A stretch of 64,000 bases of DNA from Meandrina meandrites (lineage: Eukaryota > Cnidaria > Anthozoa > Scleractinia > Meandrinidae). Shown here one piece after another: positions 45,801 through 56,262 of the stretch. The stretch spans positions 1,714,501 to 1,778,500 of the forward strand of contig OY855913.1 in NCBI GenBank assembly GCA_963693305.1. Reading direction: 5' to 3'. The translations under genes and the position numbers were made by a program. Every line of letters begins with the position of its first letter. Position 1 is the stretch's first letter. A model generated the notes under the pieces. The model was not told where the DNA came from. It ran no database searches and worked only from the letters and a program-made list of their open reading frames with translations.

Positions 45801-48667
45801 GCCAGACCGGCAGCAACAACAAATAGTGACAAAAGTTCCAGGGTTGCATGGACCTAAAAGGCATTAAAATTTCACCACCTTTAGTCCAATCATTGGTGAA
45901 AAAATTCTGATAATCTTCTTGATGCAACACATTACCACACCAACAGTATGACCTGCCAAAACCACCATTAATGTTACCTTTTCAAAATGTGACATACCTC
46001 AAAAACAAGTTTGGTGACCAAAGCAGTTTTATTATTGAATACAGTACAACTTTTAAAATCATTAAGGGTTTCAGAGCCACCTTAAAATTTTGAATAGTTT
46101 CACCAGCCAAAAGCACGCCCTGTAGTCACTCCTATGTATACAGTTACTTTAGTATGAAACTATTGTTAGAGATTCATAAAAAAAAATCACGTCTATCAAT
46201 CACAACATCTAATACAATTTGTATTAATTTATATGGCATTGTTATACATCTTATTAAACATTTCACCAGTTTAATGGATAAGAATTATTATTATTCAACA
46301 AATTCACACAATGCCCATACGTGATCACAAAGTTCTTTTTATCCATCAGCCATAATTATAACAGATATCCTGCAATATACATGTTGATTCATCCAAAGTC
46401 CTGCAAACAGCTGCATAACCACAGTACTGTTTTTCCATGGCCAGCAGCTGTGAAATGCTTTTCATTGACAATTTGGTGAAGACTAAAACAATATTTATCA
46501 TCCTGATCAATCTTGCAGAATATGGTCTGATGTTAGCCAACTTGGCCTATGGCCTTGTCGGCTAGGTATCAGTTGATATTGTATGAGATTTTACAAAATA
46601 ATAATCTGTTTAAGATACAACTGTTTTCTTGTGCATGGCCAGAATTTTATTTAATATCTATTTTTAACTATACTTGTTACATGTAAGAGTTTTAATTTTT
46701 GCCAAAATTGAAAATATAACATATATTATCAGTGCAATACTGTAATTATTAAAGATGCATAACTTACAGGCACAGGTAGATACAGGGTGTCATCTTTCGG
46801 CACTTCCCCTGATGCTGGTTTTTCAGTCAGTCCCAAGGAAAGAAGAAAGAGTGCTGCCATCATGTCCAAAACATAGAACAATGTTGAGTGAGCAATAAGG
46901 TACCATCGTATTGTTCGACGGGTCGGGTGGGTATCAAACCGGTCATTGTTCTGTCCCTCTTGGAGAAATATGGCTGCATCCTACGAAAAACACAATATTA
47001 TTTAAGAAATGCATAGTTATCAAACATTGGACAGTGTTTTCACAACTTAAGATTGCCAAAAAATATTGCTTGGCTATCGATTAGGAGCTTGAACTTTGTG
47101 TTTGTAAGCTCACTGTCTGTCAAATTTCACCTGTCTTCCCTTCTGGCCATTTCAAACAGATTCCAGTGGTGGATCCAGACCTTCAGCTTGGGGGCACTTT
47201 TGAAGGCTTGACTATGAATATTGAATTCTGCGAAGATAATTCTGGCAGTGCACAGAAAATGCACTATTTCCGAAAAAATTTGGGGGTGTGTGGGGGCTGG
47301 GCTTCCTGGGCCCGTCCCCTGGATCTGGCGCTGGGTTCTGGTTCCTTCTGAAAGTCTTGGATTAGCTACGTTTTTTTGATCAACAAGAATTAAAAAAACT
47401 TTGGACTGTCAGTAGTCATTAAGTGTTTAAGAAGTGTTATGGAAATCTAGGAAATGTGGAGATAACAATCTTATGCAAAAAGTTAGCTAACCTGGCTGTC
47501 AGGCTTTTCTAATAGCTGATTCACACCAACAAAACATGTTTAGTTAACCCAGGTTTAATAAAATGAAAATCAGCAACAGACAGCTGACAGAGTAAATTTT
47601 ACATCGGGTTCAAGTATGCTCCAACTTGTGCTTTCACTGTGCTAAATTTGAAGTCGATAAACATCAGTCTGCAACTTCCATGAAGAAAACAATTTTAAAC
47701 CGTGTTTAACTAAACAACATTTAAACATGTTTAAGCTTTGGTGTGAATGGGGTATAAGAAAAGTCAGGTTAAAAGTTAGCAGGTATAGAAGGTATAGAAG
47801 TATTTGTTGCCAGTTCAATTGCATTACGCCATTTTATCGCGTTCACTCTCTGCCACCATAAATCTCGACCAATGAGCACGTGAATAATCTTTGGATTATT
47901 GCTAATGCTCAACATAAAGGTCTTAACTGACAGAGACTCTTGTGGGGAAGTTGTGCAGTGCGCGTGCACCATTACACCACTTACCTGATATCGATAATAA
48001 AAGTCTTGTTCTTCCATGTCTTCATCAGCCACCAGTGGCTTTCTTCCTAAATGCCAAAAGAGACAAAAAACTTTTCTAGAGTGGCACTCTAGCTAACCGT
48101 ACATACAAACGACATGAATATTACAGAAAAGGTCCCGGCTCCAACGTCCTAACCGGAAATATGTGCTGAGAAGTTACATATTAACGTGAAAAGTGAGCTC
48201 TTAAATGACTTTGTCCAACCTTCAATTATGTAAGGCATTCAACGAAATTATTGCCATCTGTCTTTCATGCCAAGTATTGTTCAAAATTGAAAATAATACT
48301 TGGTAAAATTCCCCAGTCGTTCGTAGTCGTTACATGCACTTTCCTTTTCCGCTTTCGAGTGTCTTTCGAGTTGGTCGCTGTTTTTCTTGTGGGAAGAACC
48401 GCTGACATTGACGTAGCACACGGTAAATACGTGGTGTAACTGCTCCCGCGCGTCCCGCCCGTGGAGGAGGAGGTTGAGCAGATCCCGGCCCAGGAAAGTA
48501 TGAAATCCACGCTCCCTGGAAAAACAAAACTATTCTCCGAAACTAGCGACTATAAATAAAACTTCACTACAGATACAGATACAACAAGCTAATTTAGAAA
48601 AGTTTCATCACGTTGAAAACCCTAGGCGACTTACTATTACCAGGGACGAAGCTACTTGTACGCGCAT
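30855..48667 (-). CDS. TPCN1: Two-pore channel 1-like endolysosomal cation channel (30 exons, 813 aa)
   Basis: Two six-helix domains. All exons join in phase; human TPC1 is 816 aa. Exons, 5' to 3': 48635-48681 (ATG at 48667), 48431-48515, 47985-48046, 46768-46980, 45740-45853, 45158-45288, 44921-45009, 44402-44436, 44178-44236, 43372-43471, 42862-42935, 42523-42565, 40769-40832, 40487-40547, 40063-40114, 37850-37919, 37396-37440, 35691-35747, 35491-35559, 35040-35112, 34763-34855, 34508-34579, 34131-34220, 33141-33220, 32925-32971, 32582-32650, 32138-32225, 31578-31672, 31206-31277, 30855-31061. Landmarks: [17 protein letters not shown] near the N-terminus; first filter [17 protein letters not shown]; second filter [11 protein letters not shown]; last helix [18 protein letters not shown]. 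Basic residues linked to PI(3,5)P2 binding are kept (GVRRVLRQ, NIEKDKF). In domain II S4 ([16 protein letters not shown]) a Leu replaces the Arg of human TPC1. The first two exons are less certain; their start rests on frame and splice sites alone. Confidence 0.93.
33675..33870. repeat. 18-bp minisatellite in a TPC intron
   Basis: About ten to eleven copies of GTTATGGGGTGTTCCGGT with few changes (one unit reads GTTCCGTGGTGTTCCGGT). All three plus frames are open through it, giving repetitive peptides that are an artefact of the 18-bp period. Confidence 0.9.
36146..37305. mobile_element. Mutator-like foldback element in a TPC intron
   Basis: 1160 bp with long inverted ends beginning CGGTCAGTGTAAAACGCAGA and ending with the inverse. 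Each end is built from short tandem units (GCAGACTGCAGACCAGGGGTAAAAT). A perfect 10-bp target duplication, CTTAGCTTAT, lies at 36136-36145 and 37306-37315. A 9-10 bp duplication plus long repetitive ends fits MULE-type elements. The interior has no transposase ORF. Confidence 0.85.
38415..38495 (+). other. Possible first coding exon nested in a TPC intron
   Basis: ATG in a strong context (GAAACCATGG) opens 27 codons ([20 protein letters not shown] and onward), then a GAG/GTGAGA donor. The nearest acceptor with an open frame is near 38783 and would add only about eleven codons. No family recognised. It may be a real small gene, the first exon of a longer one, or part of a repeat. Confidence 0.25.
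39492..39790 (+). mobile_element. tRNA-derived SINE (family 1), full-length copy
   Basis: The head holds an A box (TGGCCTAATGATTAGTGC) and a B box (GGTCCGAGCCC). A central TGTTCTTAGGCAAGACACTT resembles the conserved SINE core shared across metazoans (possibly the Nin-DC domain; from memory). The tail has GGCCTGATGGGCCACTAGGC. Other copies lie at 40243-40370, 43508-43640 and 62922-63175. Confidence 0.75.
40243..40370 (+). mobile_element. SINE family 1, 3' fragment
   Basis: Matches the 3' half of 39492-39790 (CACTTCATGCTACGGAAACC ... GATGGGCCACTAGGC) and lacks the tRNA-like head. Confidence 0.7.
40951..41050 (+). mobile_element. tRNA-like SINE (family 2)
   Basis: Contains TAGCTTAGTGGTTAGAGCAC (A box) and GGATTCGATTCCCGTCAGGG (B box and acceptor arm) followed by CTTTGTCCCACGCTCATGACAC. 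The copy at 55855-55970 on the other strand shares the same tail beyond the tRNA-like part. That favours a SINE over a functional tRNA gene. Confidence 0.65.
41100..42127. mobile_element. TTAA-flanked non-autonomous element 3, in a TPC intron
   Basis: Ends GGTATCAGCACCGGC and GCCGGTGCTGATACC are perfect inverses, flanked by TTAA at 41096-41099 and 42128-42131. It is 1028 bp long, with no transposase ORF. It shares the TTAA and 5'-GG end structure with the elements at 9207 and 10109 but has a different terminal sequence. Confidence 0.8.
42345..42425. repeat. GACA microsatellite
   Basis: Two runs of (GACA)n separated by imperfect GATG/GAAT units, within a TPC intron. Confidence 0.85.
43508..43640 (+). 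mobile_element. SINE family 1, 5' part
   Basis: Head with TGGCCTAATGGTTAGTGC and GGTTTGAGTCC and core TGTTCTTGGGCAAGTTACT, as in 39492-39790. It is shortened after the core. Confidence 0.7.
44587..44828. mobile_element. MITE in a TPC intron
   Basis: Inverted ends of about 60 bp, imperfect: TCTGAGGTTTACCATTAATT...TTGGTGGCCTCTATCCACC on the left, and the inverse of TCTGAGGTCTAATTTATCAC...TTGGTGGCTTCTGTCCACC on the right. It is non-coding. Confidence 0.65.
47164..47333. mobile_element. Short MITE (GGTGGATCCAG ends)
   Basis: Left end CAGTGGTGGATCCAGACC and right end CCTGGATCTGGCGCTG are imperfect inverses, a terminal sequence common to many metazoan DNA elements. It lies in a TPC intron. Confidence 0.55.
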
Positions 48668-48681
48668 ACGCGCGTGCGTAC

Positions 48682-51312
48682 CTGAAATAAAAAGTGGAAT
48701 ATAAAGCAAAATAAAATATACTAAAATATGTGTACATGCATCACGCTATTCATGATACATGTTCATAAACATCAGGAATTCGAATTCCTGGGTTTGCTGG
48801 GAAGAAAGATAAGTTTTGCGGTTGTAATGGGAAACCGGCTAAATTTGCGACTTAGTTTTCATTTCATATCAAGAAAGAACGCTTTTACTTACAACATAAC
48901 CTCACCAGTACACTCTCATCACAAAAATCTAAACGAAGCACGTGAAAAGAAAAACATTTGGACTTCAGAGGAAGGGAGGGAGAGAGGTGGGGGGGGGGGG
49001 GGGGTGTCGTAGGGGGATTTGGAAAATTGGGCGTACCTCTGGAAAAATCCTTGCTACGCTCCTATTTACTATTACTTTTTCTACTCTGTGATTTCATTTC
49101 ATTTCATTTCATTTCCTTTCAGTTATCGCTATATATAGCAACCATTTTTATCTTATTAGGTTTGATCGACCAACATGCCATACTCATTTTAGCAACCCCA
49201 AAGAACCCTAAGTAGCGATAACAAAACTGCACAGTATTCACAGATTGTAACAATCGTCGACTGATCGAGTAACTTTAAAGTGTTTTTTTTATAAGGTGTA
49301 CTATTTGGGGCTTCCGGCCTAGCCCACCACTCAAGTGTTTACTAAGTGTCATTTATTATCCTATATTTGAGTATATCCTGATTTTAACTCATTCTGTTGA
49401 TTTTTCAGATTGTTCACAAACTAACTAACTAAACTACATTTATTGGAAGATGGAACTGCATCGGACAACCGAACGCTTGCATTTTGACGGGGTTTTTAAT
49501 TTATTTTTTCATAAGAATATCTGTGACAGTATTAAGTTATATTGATCACTTCTAACACCAGATTCACCGGGTAGCAAAAATCTGTTGATGCTTTTCCATG
49601 CATGCGTAACTAGAAGCATCTTACATGACCAGACTGAACCAAAATGGCTTTTTGCGAGTAAACAGCTATCCACCACCTGGCTCACTGTACGGACGTATAA
49701 AAATTTCAAAAGCTGCCAGCACGTTTACCACCGATGGTTGGACTGGCCCTGTACGCAGGTATAAATAAACAATGACATTGTGCAGTAAATATGTGAGGCA
49801 TTTCGTTTGCATCTCTCCATGTATTGGCTTATGTGTAAGTTAGACCACTTTGACGACCATATAAGCTGATAGTATTGCCATAGATAGTATTCAATAAATA
49901 GAGTGTAAATAAAATTTTTTACATATCTGAGAATTTAAAAATAGCACGAAAATAGAGTTGGGCGTGATATTTCTTAGGCCTAAAGGCAAAATCTACATTT
50001 CGGATAAAATTATTTGCACAAAGAGTAATATAGCTGTTACAGAATGTGTAAAAAGCTTAGCTTATTTTTGCAGAATCGGTAGGATACCTTACAAATGGCA
50101 GTCACTTGCAAACATTGGACGTGATCATAAGCGACTATCAGTTGATTCGATCTCTTAAATATAAAGAGGACAAAACAGAGATCTTTATTGACGCTACAAG
50201 GTTGAGTGTGGCTAACGGTATTGAGGGGAAAATTTCGGGGGTAAGCCTCGTTGACAGAGCGCGTAGGGGCGGGGTAGGGCGGTAGGGCGGTGGGGGGTAG
50301 AGACAGTGCATGCCGACAGGGACCAACTGTGATTTAAAAGAAAACCCTTTGGAACCAGGGTTTATATTCTAATTTATACTTTTAAAATACGAGCAGTCCC
50401 TCCTTTCCCTTAGTGTAGCCTCAGTATTGCGAGTAAAAATTTGGACGACACTAGTCAGTGTCTTTTTCCCACGCGTCCTCGCTCTCACCCTCTATTGTAC
50501 GCGCGGCTATTTTTCTCTGGCTTTTTTCGCTTCTCGTTCTGTGCATGAACTGAGGAAAAATGTGGGGAAGTGTCGCAAGTATATTTTTTTAATTCTTTCC
50601 ACAAATCCACCCAATGTAACCGGCGGGGGCAAGTCCCGGAAGCACGTCTAAAACGTTTTAGCCCTCGGCAGCTCCCCCCCCCCCCCCCCCCGGGGGGGCA
50701 GCTACACTTGAAACGTCCATACATTGTCAGGCATTGGTTTCGATTCTCATTTTGTCACATCCGGAGTGGAATTTTTGTCACATAATGCCAGTAAATGCCT
50801 CTCATTGGCAATGGTATATCAAAATTGCAACAAAAGGAAAAAGATTTGCCGTGTGATTAATAGGCCTGCTCGGTCGAAAATTACCGGAAGTAGTGGTGCA
50901 CTTCAAGGAAGCACAGGAAGAGAAATCAAGCGTGATTATCACTGAATATTCAATCGATGAAGTGGCTTTTTACTAGAGGGAACCTTTGACAAAACTGGCA
51001 GGAAAGTTAATTTATGTTCTTGGTTTCATTTCTATTTTTCTTTTTTTTTTATACAAAGAGCTATTTTTTCGTGTGCCACAGTACAAAGGTTTTCTGGGCT
51101 TGGAGACGTTTTCCTTTGAACACGGATGTGAATATTGGACAGTCTCGCTTCTCCACCGCAGTTGAAGAGGTTAATGAAGTTCATCCGGAAACTGGAACTT
51201 GACGGCTGTTTTGCATGTCAAAATGTTCGTTGTTTACATCACGTCCTCGCTGAGAACTGAATAAATATTTTATACGTTTTTTACAACGTGTTCCTTTATT
51301 CACGTAACATGT
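48682..51312. other. Intergenic between TPC and the next gene
   Basis: Contains poly-G near 48990-49004, (ATTTC)n near 49086-49115, a C/G-run block at 50674-50699 and AT-rich sequence. Plus-strand open frames near 49958-50158, 50797-50943 (ATG, 45-48 codons, basic) and 51060-51202 have no domain or clear exon partners, so none is called as a gene. Confidence 0.35.
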
Positions 51313-51438
51313 CTATTTTAATATCTTCAAGAAACTTCGGTGTTTAAGGAGAAGCTCGAGCTGTAATGCAAAATCTCCGAAATCGCGCTTGTTTGAATTT
51401 GTGCCACCTGAGCCTCCCCTCCCCAGTTCTTTTTCCAC
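51313..51438 (-). other. Possible 3' terminal exon of an unidentified gene
   Basis: On the minus strand, TTTTTTACAG is followed by 41 codons (VEKELGRGGSGGTNSNKRDF ... FLKILK) and TAG. AATAAA lies 15-20 bases beyond the stop (TTTATT at 51292-51297 on the plus strand). I could not find the upstream exon and do not recognise the peptide. Confidence 0.3.
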
Positions 51439-52541
51439 CTGTAAAAAATTAGAAATTGATATTGATTCTGTGGAAAGGGAAAGGGATTGATATTGGCTTA
51501 AAAAACAAGACAAGGCACATCGAAGGATGGAATTGTTTTCTTTTAGGGGAATATACCTTTTTCATCGTTTTAATACTGAAACGCGCACTGTCTGATAAAG
51601 CAAGACCCTGTAATATTAAATTTCGCGTTTTGGTCGATATAGTCTTGTTGCCACGGACAATAGTTTCTCAAGAACAAGCCTAACTTCCTCATTTACTGAC
51701 GAGTTTTGTGCCAGGGAAAACAATAGTAGCAACCTGGAAGGGTATCAGTCTCGTTAAAATTATTTTCACTTAATTTCACTCTCAGATTCACTTAGCGGAA
51801 AGGAAAGCTTAAATCTCAAATTTCAACAATTTAACATGCAAATTGCAAGCCTTCATGCATTTGAACAGGTTGTAAACAATCTGCTTGAAAATGTTAGTTG
51901 GCAACCACAAAATATCGTATTTGGAACCTTAGCCGACAAGGGGTAAATTTATGAATGCTACGAAAACGAAATGCACTCGATGAGCAAAAGACAGTTCGCT
52001 GAAACTTGAAATTCTGTGCTAGGTTTTCGTGTTTACAAAAAAAATTATTGCTGAATAATTTTTTCGTGGATATAAAGAGCATGCAAATTCGATGATGATC
52101 GATTACTCCCGTATCGCCATAAAACAGTTTTATTTTTCTGTGTTTCATTCTCGCTCACCTCAAATTAAACATACTTACAAGGATAATTTTATATGTACAA
52201 ATTTTCAACTATATTAGCGAACTTAACTGTACATGGAGTGGTTTAAGATCGGACATTATAAGCTTACCTTAAGCCTAAAATGATCTCGATATCTTTCGAC
52301 GCAATGTGCTCGAGATTTAAGCTAGAAATTTCTCTGCTATTTACAAAGAAAACGACGACGATTTCTTACGAAAGAGTTCTAAATTGTTCCGTTCGTATAT
52401 CAGAATGTCTGTGTGGTTTTGTTCAAGTATAAAAGCTCTTTTACATTATGAATAAAACATAATCTCTGTACAAAATCCAATGTCAGTCCACTGGACATAT
52501 AAAAATTTCTAGTTCACTGTGGTTCAGTCGGTCTTTTTTCG

Positions 52542-53306
52542 CTATTCCCAACCATTGTCCTTTATCATGTGTGCCATTTCAATGATAAACTTCCCTTCTT
52601 TGTACTTTTGGCTGTTCTCAAAGGCATGTTCCTAAAAGACAAAGAAAAAATAGGGGAAAAATTAGACCACTCATTTTAAAAGCGCAGCGAGTGTCATATT
52701 TTCAACATGGCGATAAATTTGCATTTCAGGTTGTTTTGCTCCGACCCCGCGAAAAACCCACGCAAGACTCTTGACGGGAAATTCGACTAAAAATCTCGTG
52801 ATGAGTTCGGCACACGCAGAAAGAAGAAAGAACTGGAAATTTACTCACGTATTTCCATCCCAACGTTGTTTTACAGCACTCGCAATAAATGTCGGCGACT
52901 GCGTGCAATCCTGTCAACAGAACCCGTTCTTCGGCTGGACCGCAACCAACATTCACCCTGTGAGAAAAACAAACCCCAAAAGACCATGAAGAAGTGGAAA
53001 ACGCCAACCAAACTATCAATTCACAACTGCATTATCTGGAGAATATACTTACACTTTATTGAACAAGTACGCTCTGCCTTGGCTACCTTGGAACGACTAA
53101 AATAAAATGAATTGAATCAACATGGCTGTTGTTGTCACGAACCGCGAAGGATGATCTCTTCAAACTTGTAAGACAATTAATTTCGATAGAGATATCGCGC
53201 TTACCTTTGAAATGAGTTCGTCGTGGTTCGCCAGGTGAGCCCGACAGTGAATGCAGCTATACGTTCTATGACAGTGAGGAAGATAAGCTTGAAACGTTTT
53301 CACCAT
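52542..53306 (-). CDS. YPEL: Yippee-like zinc-binding protein, YPEL1-4 type (4 exons, 114 aa)
   Basis: Exons 53205-53306, 53053-53096, 52849-52957 and 52542-52631 join in phase to 114 residues, compared with about 119-127 for vertebrate YPEL1-4. The protein starts [20 protein letters not shown] and ends [20 protein letters not shown]...DNGWE. The Yippee zinc motif is intact: CIHC near residue 18 and CECC near residue 73 (family pattern C-x2-C, long spacer, C-x2-C). The block [20 protein letters not shown] is essentially unchanged from vertebrates. Yippee proteins are small nuclear/centrosomal proteins of poorly defined function. The paralogue number (YPEL1 to 4) cannot be decided. A likely AATAAA on this strand lies near 52131, implying a 3' UTR of about 400 bases. 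Confidence 0.95.
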
Positions 53307-55243
53307 GATGGCGAAGGAAGCAAAATGCGATTTTCTCCAAAACGTCTAAATGTTTCGAAAATGAAACACTCCGCAAAAGAGTATGTCTTCCAAGACTCGA
53401 AAGCGCGAGCACGTCTCAGTCAAAAATATCACCAGCTGTAGGTCAAATAATTGAGCCTAATCGAAAGCGCAACTTTCACATTTTCTTTTAGCGAAGTAAA
53501 GTTTTCTGTCGAATTCTGTGTTGTTTTGAAAATTTGTTTTCCGATACACGTGACAACAAAGCTGGGGTTTTGTCGATTTCCACCAATTAGAACGCACATT
53601 TTGATAACCTGAGACCAAGCAACCAATCAGAACTCTTGGATAAAAATACATGAGGAAGGCTCGAGGGCTCGCCAACAACCGGAAATCGAAAATCACGGAC
53701 CCGCGTTGCGTCATGTTTTTTCACTCGCTAGTTTCCGTCAACAACGTGCGGGAAACTTTGATAACAGGAATTGTTCTCAGTTTATTTAAAAATTGCTTTT
53801 ATGTCGAACACAATCAGAACAATCAGAGCGCTTGTAGAACTTTTCAATCTAATCTTAAATTTGCCTTGTCGTGACGGAAGACATGTTCGCGTATGTTTAT
53901 CATGGGAACTCCAGCTGTGAGGGTCAGTAATTCGGATTCAGTGCACGGATTTACTAATGGTATCAGTGTTATACTCAGTAGTAAGAGTACTAAAAGTTGA
54001 ACGGATTTATTTACATTCTAGATCATCTAATGAATAAAATGCCAGTTTTTTGCCGATATTGGCTGTGTGAATTATTTGGATTTCGCTGATGAAATGATAA
54101 TCACCCAGGATCACTGTAATCAACAACCGTGATGTTGCTTGTTAGACCAGATGGCCTTGTGACTAATATGTGCTGGAATTGTCGTTTGCGGCAGATTTAT
54201 ATCGATCTCAAAAGGTATACGAGCTTTTTTTATATAGAGATCGGTGAAGATAAAGACAAGTAAACTCGTTCATTAGTGATTGCTATTAAAAGAGCGCGAA
54301 AGAATTCCGTGACAATATCACGCCACATTAGTCTTGGTTGAATTGAACCCGGGGTTATTCGAACCCGGGAGGTCCGCAATAATCAATGGCTCCCTTGTGA
54401 TCACAAAAAGCGCGTTATCGCATGCATCATCGTGCAGCTGGGCTTAATATAACCCCCTAGCGTAACCCTCCTTCCTGGCATCGTATTCCATTCATCATGG
54501 CATTGACCGCAAGCCCTGGGAGGCGTGGGCTTCTATAGTTAAGCATCAGAAAGGTTTTATTCTATATGAAGCACAAATTGACTAGTCTTGAGTCTTTCTA
54601 CACCCACCTAGGCCTCTTTTTCATTTACTCTTCCCCGACAACGCATTCCTACTTATAAAGTGACTGATTTATAGTAAAGATCATTTTGGAACATTTGACA
54701 GACAGCCTGCGAACGCAGACGTATTTCCGGCTGTCGCTTGTCTCCGCCGAAGACAAGCGACAGCCGGAAATACGTCTGCGTTCGCAGGCTAGGTACCGGA
54801 GGGTTTTTCTCGGGCGGGGAGACGCGAGGCTAGGCAGACAATTCTTTCCCGCGAACGGCAAAATTTCTACTTTTACCGTCTGCCGTTTGTACGCGGAAGT
54901 GACTAGCTTTGTGTTTGTCGTGAATGTGTGATTTTTCCCCTATTTTTCTGAGGGATTTATTGTCGGAATTAAAACAAAATCAAAGGCAAGCTCGCCGTTT
55001 GCCGTATAACGTCATGCTTAATCTCTCTATTGATCCATGTAACATATCAAAAAACATTTGTGTTTTTCGCAGGATTAAAGTTGTCTAAATAAATCAAATT
55101 TTCATACTTTCGTTATGTCAGTAAGCGAGTAAACCCCAAGCCCCTTCCACACACCAAGGCCCGGAGACTCTGGGTAAGAGTCGTGACCGACTCATTATAA
55201 AGACTCACAAAGTTGCTACAAACTCATATTTTTAAACAATTAT
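53307..55243. other. Intergenic, YPEL upstream region and repeats
   Basis: The start-proximal part is the presumed YPEL promoter. Farther right lies a short direct repeat (TTGAACCCGGGGTTATTCGAACCCGGGAGG-like, about 54343-54371) and the long hairpin at 54704-54790. No coding exon is supported. Confidence 0.4.
54704..54790. repeat. Perfect 40-bp inverted repeat with 7-base loop
   Basis: The left arm is 54704-54743 (AGCCTGCGAACGCAGACGTA onward), the loop CCGCCGA is 54744-54750, and the right arm is 54751-54790. The arms match 40 of 40. The terminal sequence is one I recognise from coral dispersed repeats, so this is probably a minimal foldback element. Confidence 0.92.
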
Positions 55244-55262
55244 TTGGAAATATTTGATAATG

Positions 55263-55714
55263 TCTTCACCCCCCCACTTGTGTGGTGCTTCTCATCCTCG
55301 TCACCTCCTAAGGCTGTTTACCCCTTGATTCCACAACTTCACGCCGAACATTTTACACCTGATTTTAGTCTCCTTGACCAACTGTCAGTCACTGATCTAA
55401 GCAAAAATGAACTAGAAAACGTGCAAGGAATACTCTGTACCGGAGGCTATGCACAATCAAAAAACAAGCTGGATAAAGAGATCATGGACTTGCTGGCCAA
55501 TGTGAAAGTGATCAGTACTCCAAGCTCAGGTGTGAATCATATTGATATGAAAGCACTGACTGCACGTGGAATCCGTGTGGGACACTCTCCTGGGCATTGT
55601 CCCAGTGACAGCGTCAGAGACTTTGCTTTCGGGCTTATTTTGGCATCTGCAAGATCTATTATAGATGCAGACAGACTAGCTAAGTCATCTGATGTCGAAT
55701 CTCTTCATTTTCAG
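55263..55714 (+). pseudogene. Truncated D-2-hydroxyacid dehydrogenase copy (first exon only)
   Basis: The frame matches exon 1 of the gene at 56263-59125 across its length (for example LSVTDLSKNELENVQGIL against [18 protein letters not shown], and [13 protein letters not shown] against [13 protein letters not shown]), and ends at a good donor (TTTTCAG/GTAAGA). The only suitable ATG (55260) is out of frame by one; the run of seven C at 55269-55275 lies between it and the conserved frame. No plus-strand NAD-binding or C-terminal exon follows; the next such exons lie on the opposite strand and belong to the convergent paralogue. It is best read as a partial inverted duplicate. A sequencing error in the C run, or downstream exons lost by rearrangement, are alternatives. 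Confidence 0.7.
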
Positions 55715-55854
55715 GTAAGAAGCAAACAAATAGGTCCGCAGTGCGTACATATTTGGGATGACTTAAACATGATTGTTTTGGTGATAAATAAAAAAAAATT
55801 GGTAAATTTTTAAGCTCGGTAAATGAAATGTGAAAGATGAAATATTCAGCATGT

Positions 55855-55970
55855 CACGAGCATGGGACAAAGAAAAAAATCTGAGTCCCTGATGGGAATT
55901 GAACCCATGTCATGACCTCCCAAATACCGCGCAGGCACTCTATCCACTGAGCTACGAGAACTCATGGTGA
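55855..55970 (-). mobile_element. tRNA-like SINE (family 2), second copy
   Basis: Reverse strand reads GTAGCTCAGTGGATAGAGTG, then GGGTTCAATTCCCATCAGGG and a tail with CTTTGTCCCATGCTCGTGAC. It is the same organisation as 40951-41050. Confidence 0.65.
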
Positions 55971-56262
55971 GCAAGGCCATTTTATTAGGTTCATGTGACA
56001 CACATCCTGCATACTATACACAGAACTTGCAAAATTACAAAAATGTTTCTTTTGTCAATTAGGCAAAAATATATAAAGAAAAAGAACTTTCGTCAAGTAA
56101 TTGGCCTAAAATGGCCAAAAATAGGTTGTCTTTGACCATATTTTGATGTTGCCATGGCAACAAATGTTTATGTCACAGTGATTCAAATTTGTTCATTGAC
56201 AAAACTTACAAAAATTTGAACTGAAACATTTAACAATTTTAGATTCAACAGCCTATGATAAC

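Noticed and set aside
49958..50158. 66-codon plus ORF between TPC and YPEL
   Set aside because: It starts at a non-ATG codon, has no recognisable domain and no convincing splice partners.
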